Origin: Dehalococcoidia bacterium
GTDB taxonomy: Bacteria; Chloroflexota; Dehalococcoidia; Dehalococcoidales; DAOWJH01
Reading direction: 5' to 3'
DNA length: 11,515 nt
Assembly: GCA_030640495.1 (NCBI GenBank)
Contig: DAOWJH010000078.1
Location: 1 to 11,515 of the forward strand
The position numbers were made by a program, and so were the translations under genes. Each line of letters starts with the position of its first letter. The stretch's first letter is position 1. The notes under the pieces are model-generated. The model searched no databases. It was not told the origin of the DNA and saw only the letters and a program-made list of their open reading frames with translations. This document shows positions 5,354-11,133 of this stretch, piece by piece.

Positions 5354-6754
5354 TTAAGGAGATGCTGGTGGCTGAGCCAGGGTTTTCACCATATAGGCTC
5401 CCTGTGAGCTGTAGCCAAACTCAGAGTGGTAGTATTCCTTAGCTCCAATTCCACTCAAGACTACCATTCGCTCCACATGAAACTCCTCACCAGCAATTCG
5501 CTCAGCTTCCCTTAGTAATGCCTTACCCAAACCCTTATGCTGAGCTGCGGTTGGGGCTTGCTGGCTGAGGGGAACCTCAGGACCATATATATGTAATTCC
5601 CTTATCAGGGCTAAATTTCCCTTGGTCTCCTCCTCTAGCTTAGCTATGGACTTAGATTGAATCCTCATCCGTAGCAAGCCAAATAGCGTCTCATTTTCAT
5701 CCTCAAAGGACAGGAAAATCTCCTTACCGCCTGAAGCTTCATAATCCATCCTTACCATATGAGGCTGACCTATTTCCCAGCCTCCTTGGGCTCGGTGACC
5801 ATACTCTCGACACCTGATGCACTTACATTCAATCGCTTGCTGCATCATTCGCTGCTTAACCACATCCCGCAGCGAATCCTTTAGACCGCCCACAATAAAC
5901 TTGGATGGGATGTCACGCAGCACCCTTGAAATTCTGACATACTTAGGCACTAAGGACTTAATATCAACAATCAGGTTAATCATAGTCTCATCATTGTAGG
6001 GCTGGTAGCGCCCATCCTGATACCACTTCTCTAGCTCAGTGCCCTCTACTACCATGGTGGGATATAGCTTCAAGCCATCTGGTTTAAAGCGGGCATCGCT
6101 AAATAGCCTCGCTGATAGCTCTAGGTCCTTTTCAGGAGTTGAGCCAGGCAGCCCCGGCATCCAGTGGTAGTGCACCTTAAAGCCATGTTCCTTGAGCAAT
6201 GTGGTGGCTTTAATTACATCCTCCACCTTGTGCCCTCTCCTGACCAGTCGGTAGATTTTGTCATCTAAGGTCTGAACCCCCAGTTCTACTCTGGTGGTGC
6301 CAAATTCAAGCATCCTGTCTATCTCCTCCTGTTGGCACCAATCAGGTCTAGTCTCTATGCACAGCCCGGTGCAGCGATGTTTAGCTGTTTCGTTAAGTCG
6401 CTTTGCCTCTTCTAGGCTAGCTGATTCCTCACCATTTAGCGCATCAAAGCAATCCTTAATAAATTGGTATTGATAATCCTGGTGGTAAGCCAGAAAAGTG
6501 CCTCCCATTACTATTAGCTCAACCTTATCTGTGGGGTGCCCCATTTCGGATAGAACTTTTAGCCTTAGCTTAACCTGCTTCTTGGCATCATAGTTGCATT
6601 TTCTAGCTCGTAATACTGCTGGTGACTCTGGAGTATAGCTCTGGGGTGTGGTTGTGTAGGTGGGGCAATATATGCATTGTCCCGGGCACTTCAGCGGCAG
6701 GGTCATCACCGCTACTGGGGTAACGCCAGATATTGTCCTAGTGAGTTTTCTCAT
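5354..6754 (-). CDS. elp3: Elp3, tRNA uridine-34 carboxymethylation radical SAM / acetyltransferase enzyme
   Basis: This 466-residue enzyme uses a radical SAM centre and acetyl-CoA to install a carboxymethyl-type group at C5 of wobble uridine 34 in tRNA. The radical SAM motif is Cys23-x3-Cys27-x2-Cys30 (KCPGQCIYCP), followed by the family signature PQSYTPESPAVLRAR. Further Elp3 landmarks are ELIVMGGTF, GLCIETRPDWC, TTRVELGVQTLDD, VHYHWMPGLPGST and YVRISRVLRDIP. Cys310, Cys312 and Cys315 form the zinc-site knot. The C-terminal KAT/GNAT domain has the acetyl-CoA loop QHKGLGKALL (from Gln405) and YYHSEFGY near 441. The Dehalococcoides mccartyi homologue is the structurally studied bacterial Elp3 and acts without the other Elongator subunits; none are seen here. 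The ATG at 6754 has AAGG about 10 nt upstream. It is divergent from a Trm9-like methyltransferase, a plausible next step in the pathway. Confidence 0.96.
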   Translation of the reverse strand: MRKLTRTISGVTPVAVMTLPLKCPGQCIYCPTYTTTPQSYTPESPAVLRARKCNYDAKKQVKLRLKVLSEMGHPTDKVELIVMGGTFLAYHQDYQYQFIKDCFDALNGEESASLEEAKRLNETAKHRCTGLCIETRPDWCQQEEIDRMLEFGTTRVELGVQTLDDKIYRLVRRGHKVEDVIKATTLLKEHGFKVHYHWMPGLPGSTPEKDLELSARLFSDARFKPDGLKLYPTMVVEGTELEKWYQDGRYQPYNDETMINLIVDIKSLVPKYVRISRVLRDIPSKFIVGGLKDSLRDVVKQRMMQQAIECKCIRCREYGHRAQGGWEIGQPHMVRMDYEASGGKEIFLSFEDENETLFGLLRMRIQSKSIAKLEEETKGNLALIRELHIYGPEVPLSQQAPTAAQHKGLGKALLREAERIAGEEFHVERMVVLSGIGAKEYYHSEFGYSSQGAYMVKTLAQPPASP

Positions 6755-6774
6755 AGTATACTTACCTTAAAAAC

Positions 6775-6783
6775 AGTTTAACA
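6775..6783 (-). promoter_or_regulatory. Possible elp3 extended -10 promoter
   Basis: On the minus strand TGT-TAAACT (+ strand 6775-6783) has a TGn extension and 4/6 of the -10 consensus. TTGTTG 18 nt upstream is a poor -35. The start would be near 6768, leaving a leader of about 13 nt that holds the AAGG. Confidence 0.3.
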
Positions 6784-6890
6784 GATTGAAACTCACCACA
6801 ACAACCTAATGTTCGGTTAAATAAGGATGTCTAAGAGAGACCAACGCCCTTTTGAAAGTCGCCTCCAATGTGAGGAAGCTCAAAGGGGAC

Positions 6891-6902
6891 AAAGGGGGTG
6901 AG
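6891..6902 (+). promoter_or_regulatory. Ribosome binding site that decides the methyltransferase start
   Basis: AAAGGGGGTGAG directly precedes GTG 6903 and differs by one base from AAGGAGGTGA, the full anti-SD complement. Upstream in-frame starts (TTG 6852, GTG 6870) lack such a site. Confidence 0.6.
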
Positions 6903-7559
6903 GTGGTTACCAATCCAAAAGATATATTCAATCAGATAGCCCCAAGCTGGTACAACTTCAGGCACTGGTCTATATTTCGTAGTGAGCTGGAGGCACTGGC
7001 GCACCGGTGGCGGAAGGGAAAGTTACTTAATATTGGCTGTGCCCATGGACCAGACTTTTTACCCTTCATGCGTGGCTTTAACCTATATGGGGTGGACTTC
7101 TCTGCTGAGATGCTGAAATTTGCCCGAAAATACTCCCAAAAATTCAACTTCGCTGTAAACCTGTCGTTAGCTGATGTTAGGCATTTACCCTATTCTGACG
7201 CAACCTTTGACTGGGCAATCTCGGTGGCTACCTACCACCATGTGAAAGGCACGGACGAAAGGCAAGCGGCGCTAAACGAACTGAGGCGGATATTAAAGCC
7301 GGGTGGTGAAGCCTTTATTACCGTATGGAACCGTTGGCAACCCCGATTCTGGTTCAGTGGAAGGGAGGTAGTTGTACCCTGGCGAAAAAGGAATAAGACC
7401 CTATATCGCTACTACTATCTGTTCTCTTACCTTGAGCTAGAAAAGCAGGCAAAAAGGGCTGGCTTTAAGGTGCTTAAATCCTTCCCTGAAAACTCCTACC
7501 ACTTCCCCATAAAGTTCTTCTCTCGGAACATCTGCCTTCTAGTGAAGAGGAGTGGGTAG
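6903..7559 (+). CDS. Trm9/ALKBH8-like class I SAM-dependent methyltransferase
   Basis: A 218-residue Rossmann-fold methyltransferase without signal or membrane segments. Motif I is LLNIGCAHG (residues 41-49), slightly changed from the usual D-x-G-C-G-x-G; motif II is YGVDFSAEML with the ribose-binding Asp65. The region DATFDWAISVATYHHVKGTDERQAALNELRRILKPGGEAFITVW follows closely the tRNA wobble methyltransferases Trm9 and ALKBH8 (AISIAVIHH...ERR.AL.E..R.L.PGG.ALIYVW), including the His pair at 112-113. In yeast Trm9 with Trm112 methylates cm5U34 to mcm5U34, downstream of Elp3. Because this gene is divergent from elp3 the same substrate is a reasonable inference, not a proof; a small-molecule methyltransferase remains possible. 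The GTG start at 6903 is preferred over TTG 6852 because of the ribosome binding site just before it. Confidence 0.72.
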   Translation: MVTNPKDIFNQIAPSWYNFRHWSIFRSELEALAHRWRKGKLLNIGCAHGPDFLPFMRGFNLYGVDFSAEMLKFARKYSQKFNFAVNLSLADVRHLPYSDATFDWAISVATYHHVKGTDERQAALNELRRILKPGGEAFITVWNRWQPRFWFSGREVVVPWRKRNKTLYRYYYLFSYLELEKQAKRAGFKVLKSFPENSYHFPIKFFSRNICLLVKRSG

Positions 7560-7629
7560 ATAAAGTAGCCAAATTAGGCACGCAATATCGCTTTTATCTG
7601 CTCTACCTGATAAGACTGAGGTCTCTCCT

Positions 7630-7680
7630 ACCTATACCCCCCTTCCCTTATTAAGGGAAGGGGGGCAGGGGGGATAGGTT
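7630..7680. repeat. Palindromic C/G-rich intergenic repeat, copy 2 (complete ends)
   Basis: Arms at 7637-7650 and 7652-7665 (CCCCCCTTCCCTTA and its complement) are 14 bp and perfect around one T. The outer ends ACCTAT (7630-7635) and ATAGGT (7674-7679) are also inverted. The core matches copy 1 at 1867-1908. It lies between the methyltransferase and the tautomerase gene, in a 231-nt gap that otherwise holds only the tautomerase promoter. Confidence 0.78.
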
Positions 7681-7706
7681 GCTAAACAAACTCTCAATAA
7701 TACCAT

Positions 7707-7736
7707 TTGACGTTGCTAACCATAACCAAGTAAACT
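7707..7736 (+). promoter_or_regulatory. Possible promoter for the tautomerase gene
   Basis: TTGACG (7707-7712, 5/6) and TAAACT (7731-7736, 4/6) are separated by 18 nt. The predicted start near 7743 leaves a leader of about 48 nt. Confidence 0.45.
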
Positions 7737-7790
7737 TTTGAGTGAAATTAAGCTCTTGATTACCCAGCTATTCAAAAGAAGGAGGTTATC

Positions 7791-7973
7791 ATGCCAGTAG
7801 TCACTGTTGAAATGTGGGAGGGGCGCACCCTGGAGCAGAAGAAGCAGCTCGTGGAGGGCATAACTTCTTCATTTGTCAAAATTGGCACTTCTCCAGAAGT
7901 AGTGCAGGTCATCCTCAAAGACAACCCCAAGCGCAACTGGGCAATTGGGGGAAAACTCGCTTCAGAAGAGTGA
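7791..7973 (+). CDS. 4-oxalocrotonate tautomerase family protein
   Basis: A 60-residue protein of the tautomerase superfamily, the usual size of the hexameric 4-OT subunit. After removal of Met the chain begins PVVTVEMWEGRTLEQKKQLVEGIT: Pro1, the catalytic base, and Arg11 are present. The C-terminal hallmark WAIGGKLASE is also intact. Aligned to Pseudomonas 4-OT, Arg39 is replaced by Gln38 (VVQVIL) and Phe50 by Trp49, so substrate handling probably differs from 2-hydroxymuconate; the true substrate cannot be read from sequence. AAGGAGG lies 5 nt before the ATG. The gene is monocistronic and convergent with rimI, 8 nt separating the stops. No aromatic-degradation genes are in the window. Confidence 0.9.
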   Translation: MPVVTVEMWEGRTLEQKKQLVEGITSSFVKIGTSPEVVQVILKDNPKRNWAIGGKLASEE

Positions 7974-7981
7974 ACTGGTAG

Positions 7982-8641
7982 CTATCGGGCAATTTGGTAG
8001 AGGGGTATCCCCCACCTTTTGCAGTGAGCTTGCTTTAACCGCTGTAGCTGTGCCTGGAACGGGGCTGAGGTGATATTTTCGGTGGACATTATCACCGCGT
8101 CCTCTCCATTATCTGTATAGTAGCCACGGCGAAGACCTACCTGGGCGAAGCCATACTTGTGATAGAGATTCTGGGCGGCAGTGTTGGAGGCACGCACCTC
8201 AAGGGTAATGATACGGGCATTTAGCTCCATAACCAGGGCTATAACTAATATGAGTAGCAGTTCCCCTATCCCCTGGCGACGGTGTATTCCCCGCACTGCG
8301 ATGTTTGTTATGTGAGCTTCATCAGCCATAATCCAGAGACCAGCAAAACCCTTAATGTATTGCCTGCCCGATGAAGGTGGTTCATTGCTCAAGAAACGGT
8401 TGTGGTTAAATAATCGCCTTACCTTGGAGGCTAATCCAGAGATACCTTTCTCTAAGGAAGCTTCCACCTTGGGCTCCTCAACCGTTTTCTCCTCATCGTA
8501 GGCTACGATGTAACGGCCTAACCGATTTTGTAGCTCACGCCCATAGTTAGCCGGTGGCCACAGAGTGGGGAAGGCTTCACGGTCAATCTCTGTGACCTGG
8601 GCAATATCTCCCTTGTGCATCAAACGCACATAGCAAAGCAA
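7982..8641 (-). CDS. rimI: RimI-like ribosomal-protein-alanine N-acetyltransferase
   Basis: A 219-residue GNAT enzyme resembling RimI, which acetylates protein N-termini (ribosomal protein S18 in E. coli). Typical features in order: VRLMHKGDIAQVTEID (5-20), FPTLWPPANYGREL (24-37), GFAGLWIMADEAHITNIAV (98-116), acetyl-CoA loop RRQGIG (121-126), the RimI stretch LEVRASNTAAQNLYHKYGF (147-165), and YYTDNGEDAVIM (174-185). The protein is longer than the usual 150 residues because of a charged insert at about 52-93 (EKTVEEPKVEASLEKG...RFLSNEPPSSGRQY) between beta strands, and a C-terminal extension from about 190. The start is TTG at 8641, supported by AAGGGAG 7 nt upstream. No tsaB/tsaD neighbours are seen. 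The GNAT call is sure; the exact acceptor is inferred. Confidence 0.85.
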   Translation of the reverse strand: MLCYVRLMHKGDIAQVTEIDREAFPTLWPPANYGRELQNRLGRYIVAYDEEKTVEEPKVEASLEKGISGLASKVRRLFNHNRFLSNEPPSSGRQYIKGFAGLWIMADEAHITNIAVRGIHRRQGIGELLLILVIALVMELNARIITLEVRASNTAAQNLYHKYGFAQVGLRRGYYTDNGEDAVIMSTENITSAPFQAQLQRLKQAHCKRWGIPLYQIAR

Positions 8642-8672
8642 GCCTTTACTCCCTTAAACCAAGTTTTAATTT

Positions 8673-8688
8673 TACAATTATTGTAGCA
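8673..8688 (-). promoter_or_regulatory. Extended -10 promoter for rimI inside a palindrome
   Basis: On the minus strand TGC-TACAAT (+ strand 8680-8688) is an extended -10 with 5/6 consensus. It overlaps the 13-bp palindrome TACAATTATTGTA (8673-8685), which could be an operator or chance. The start would be near 8673, with a leader of about 31 nt. Confidence 0.45.
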
Positions 8689-8732
8689 CATTCTATTTCC
8701 TAATAGCATACCCTGCCTAGTCTGGATTACAG

Positions 8733-8760
8733 CTATCTTTTTGCCTCTTCCTTCGTTATA
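8733..8760 (+). promoter_or_regulatory. Candidate ECF-type promoter upstream of the sigma gene
   Basis: CTATC (8733-8737), 16 nt, CGTTATA (8754-8760). The same arrangement, CTAAC, 16 nt, CGTTATA, occurs upstream of the SIMPL gene at 10222-10249, and the shared block TTCGTTATA is exact. Spacing and a CGT-containing -10 fit ECF promoters, though the -35 core is not the classic AAC here. TATACT overlapping it could instead be a housekeeping -10. Confidence 0.4.
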
Positions 8761-8817
8761 CTATGTGCACAGGATAACGCCATAATTAATTGCCGTTAAA
8801 CGGGTGGGAGTTGTCAG

Positions 8818-9351
8818 GTGCAAAATGAGGAAAGCCTCGTTCGGCGAGCGCAACAGCATGACCAGGATGCTTTTGCCCAGCTATATGAGGAGTATTTTGA
8901 TAAGATTTACCGGTATATAGCTTTCAAGATAGGAAATAAGACAGAGGCAGAGGATATGACGCAGCAGGTCTTCCTCAATGCTATTAAGTCTATCTCCTCC
9001 TTCAGGTGGAGGGGCATACCCTTTTCAGCTTGGTTATTTCGTATTGCTCATAATCAGGTGGTTGACTACCTCAGAAAGAAAGCAAAGCACGCTACTACTT
9101 CCCTTGATGAAGTGCTGGTGAGTAACGGTAATAACCCACAGTTAGTGGCTGAGCAGAATCTGGATATTGAACGGCTACTTTTAGCTACTAAACAGTTAAC
9201 TCAGGCACAGCGTGAGGTAATTTCTCTCCGTTTCGCCAGCGAGCTATCAATTGCTCAGGTAGCCAGGGTCATGGGCAAAAACCAAGGAGCAATAAAGGCG
9301 TTACAGCATAGTGCTATAGTAGCCTTGCGCAAAACACTATCGGTGGAGTAA
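8818..9351 (+). CDS. ECF-family RNA polymerase sigma factor
   Basis: A 177-residue sigma-70-type factor with only regions 2 and 4, the ECF plan. Region 2 spans about 18-88: AFAQLYEEYFDKIYRYIAFKIG, the core-binding EAEDMTQQVFLNAI (43-56), and FSAWLFRIAHNQVVDYLRKKAK (69-90), the promoter -10 recognition and melting segment. Region 4 spans about 127-173: LTQAQREVISLRFASELSIAQVARVMGKNQGAIKALQHSAIVALRKTL, with the helix-turn-helix near 144-165 contacting the -35. The GTG start at 8818 has GGGAG 7 nt upstream. Its TAA is immediately followed by the ATG of a membrane protein, so the two are translationally coupled, the usual sigma/anti-sigma layout. A candidate autoregulatory element lies 57 nt upstream. 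The inducing signal is unknown. Confidence 0.93.
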   Translation: MQNEESLVRRAQQHDQDAFAQLYEEYFDKIYRYIAFKIGNKTEAEDMTQQVFLNAIKSISSFRWRGIPFSAWLFRIAHNQVVDYLRKKAKHATTSLDEVLVSNGNNPQLVAEQNLDIERLLLATKQLTQAQREVISLRFASELSIAQVARVMGKNQGAIKALQHSAIVALRKTLSVE

Positions 9352-10185
9352 ATGAAGAAGTCTAGAGAATTTGATAATGTCTTGAATGAATGCTTGGAGC
9401 GCCTGCTGGTTAACGGCGAGACCATAGAGCAGTGCCTGGCAAGCTGCCCGAAACAAGCAACCGAGCTTAAGCCACTGCTCCAGACAGCTCTGGTGGCTAA
9501 GAATGCCTCAGTTATCCAGCCTCGCCCCGAGTTTAAAGCCAGAGCCAGATACCAGTTCCATTTGGCACTCCAGGAAGTAGCTGCTAAGAGAAGTCGCCCC
9601 CTTTTTGGCTGGCAGCCACGATGGGCAACAGCAATAGCCATAGTCCTTATCCTGCTGCTGACTGGGGGTAGCACCGTGGCAGCGGCTGACAACAGCATGC
9701 CTGATGGACCTCTGTATGGGGTAAAGCTGGCTACAGAGCAAGTGCGGTTAACACTCACCCCTTCTGAATTAGGCAAGGCACAGCTTTATGCTAGTTTTAC
9801 CGATAAAAGGGTGCTTGAGATAGCTCGTATGGCTAAAAAAGGTAAATCAGAGCAGGTGGAGCGAACCACTCAGCAACTTAATGCTCACCTGGCGATGATA
9901 ACCCAGCTGGTCTCAGCTTATGAGGAGGAAGCAGGGGTGCTAATGGCACCGGCGCCGGCAAAGGTACCCGGGTCATCTAGGCAGGCTGAAGGCAAGTCTT
10001 TTCCTGCAAAGCAGGCTAATATGCGGGCTAAACTTAGGACAGACATGGCATACTATGCTATTCATCACCCAGCGGTTCTACGCGCTGCTTTAAGGCAAGC
10101 TCCGGAAGCAGTTAAGCCTGCCTTGCTCAGGGCTATTGCCGTGTCAGAAGCTAACTACGAAAAAGCCCTTGAGGCTTTGGACTAG
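9352..10185 (+). CDS. DUF5667-type membrane protein, probable anti-sigma factor
   Basis: A 277-residue protein with one membrane segment (about 91-112, WATAIAIVLILLLTGGSTVAA). The cytoplasmic N-terminal 90 residues begin FDNVLNECLERLLVNGETIEQCLASCPKQATELKPLLQTALVAK, a helical module found in Chloroflexota next to ECF sigma genes. It has Cys14, Cys28 and Cys32 but no H-x3-C-x2-C zinc anti-sigma motif. The outer part starts DNSMPDGPLYGVKLATEQVRLTLTPSELGKAQLYASFTDKRVLEIARM, the DUF5667 signature, followed by a helical, Ala/Pro-rich tail. The start ATG abuts the sigma stop codon with GGAG just before it, giving coupled synthesis. By position and topology it should hold the sigma factor at the membrane and respond to an envelope signal; this is inferred, as no sigma-binding fold is demonstrable by eye. 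Confidence 0.8.
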   Translation: MKKSREFDNVLNECLERLLVNGETIEQCLASCPKQATELKPLLQTALVAKNASVIQPRPEFKARARYQFHLALQEVAAKRSRPLFGWQPRWATAIAIVLILLLTGGSTVAAADNSMPDGPLYGVKLATEQVRLTLTPSELGKAQLYASFTDKRVLEIARMAKKGKSEQVERTTQQLNAHLAMITQLVSAYEEEAGVLMAPAPAKVPGSSRQAEGKSFPAKQANMRAKLRTDMAYYAIHHPAVLRAALRQAPEAVKPALLRAIAVSEANYEKALEALD

Positions 10186-10221
10186 CCTCAAACCATTTCC
10201 CTACCTAACCTAAGTCGGCCA

Positions 10222-10249
10222 CTAACCAAGTAGTAACTTTTTCGTTATA
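10222..10249 (+). promoter_or_regulatory. Candidate ECF-type promoter upstream of the SIMPL lipoprotein gene
   Basis: CTAAC (10222-10226), 16 nt, CGTTATA (10243-10249) matches the element upstream of the sigma gene in sequence and exact spacing. It lies 78 nt before the GTG start at 10328 in the 142-nt gap after the DUF5667 gene. Confidence 0.4.
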
Positions 10250-10314
10250 TATTGATGGGGGTGATGCTTAGTGACGTAAATGGCAACGGTTGTGTCAAGT
10301 TTTCAACCAATTAA

Positions 10315-10321
10315 AAGGAGG
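10315..10321 (+). promoter_or_regulatory. Ribosome binding site that decides the SIMPL gene start
   Basis: AAGGAGG lies 6 nt before GTG 10328. The in-frame ATG at 10280 has no such site and would place 16 extra residues ahead of the signal peptide. Confidence 0.75.
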
Positions 10322-10327
10322 TTCAAG

Positions 10328-11101
10328 GTGAAAAGGAATATATTACTGGCGGCAAGCCTAGCATTAGTGATAGCAATGGTCGGTTTGTGTGGTTGTACTA
10401 CCGACAGTACCAGCTTTGGGAGGTTGCCCTCAAGCTTGGAGGTTAACCTGAATAGCCAGCAGGAGGGGATTTGGGTTACGGGACAGGGTAAAGTAGCTGT
10501 TGTTCCTGACTTGGCTACCTTGAGCTTGGGCATTGAAGCCCAAGAGGCAACCGTAGCTGAAGCTCAAGCCCAAGCGGCTGAAGCCATGGATAGGGTGATG
10601 ACAGCTCTAACCGATAATGATGTGGAGGAGAAGGATATTCAAACCCAGTATTTCAGCATTCGCCAGGTAACAAAATGGGATAGCGATACAGAAGAGGAAA
10701 TCGTGGTTGGTTACCGAGTAACCAATAAAGTGAATGCCAAAATAAGGGAGATAGATAAAATCGGTTCTATTATTGATGCTGTAGCCGAGGCCGGGGGAGA
10801 CCTTACTCGGCTAGACAGCATCAACTTTTCTGTGGATGACCCATCGGATTACTATGAGGAAGCCAGGCAAAAGGCAATGGCTGATGCTAAGGCTAAAGCG
10901 GAGCAACTAGCTGGGCTGGCTGGGGTTACCTTGGGTAAGCCAACCTGTATCTCTGAGGGCATGCAAATTCCTCCTGTCTATCCACGCGGCGTATATGAAG
11001 GAGCTCCGATACCGGCAGAAGCAGCACTCACAACACCAATCAGCCCTGGAGAGACGGAGCTCAGCCTTACCATTCAGGTAGCCTATGCTATTCTGGACTA
11101 A
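10328..11101 (+). CDS. SIMPL-domain (DUF541) lipoprotein
   Basis: A 257-residue exported protein. It begins MKRNILLAASLALVIAMVGL and then CGC: a signal peptide with lipobox L-C-G-Cys23, so it should be lipid-anchored on the outer face of the membrane. The remainder is a SIMPL/DUF541 domain: IWVTGQGKVAVVPDLATLSLGIEAQEATVAEAQAQAAEAMDRVMTAL, DNDVEEKDIQTQYFSIRQ, GYRVTNKVNAKIREIDKIGSIIDAVAEAGGD, and DPSDYYEEARQKAMADAKAKAEQLAGLAGVTLGKP. These proteins (E. coli YggE, Brucella BP26) are periplasmic or surface proteins linked to stress tolerance; their biochemical action is unclear. The GTG start is set by AAGGAGG 6 nt upstream and by the signal peptide. Its place behind a sigma/anti-sigma pair, with a matching promoter-like element, suggests membership of that regulon. 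Confidence 0.9.
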   Translation: MKRNILLAASLALVIAMVGLCGCTTDSTSFGRLPSSLEVNLNSQQEGIWVTGQGKVAVVPDLATLSLGIEAQEATVAEAQAQAAEAMDRVMTALTDNDVEEKDIQTQYFSIRQVTKWDSDTEEEIVVGYRVTNKVNAKIREIDKIGSIIDAVAEAGGDLTRLDSINFSVDDPSDYYEEARQKAMADAKAKAEQLAGLAGVTLGKPTCISEGMQIPPVYPRGVYEGAPIPAEAALTTPISPGETELSLTIQVAYAILD

Positions 11102-11133
11102 CCGGGACAAATCTAAATCAGAGGTGAAATATT

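Noticed and set aside
9255..9776. 173-codon frame on the minus strand across the sigma/DUF5667 junction
   Set aside because: It is the shadow of two well-supported plus-strand genes, with a Ser/Arg/Ala-rich composition and no matching family.
7723..10232. Ten-base match TAACCAAGTA upstream of both the tautomerase and the SIMPL genes
   Set aside because: Matches of this length are expected many times by chance in a window this size, and it does not hold a consistent place relative to the promoters.
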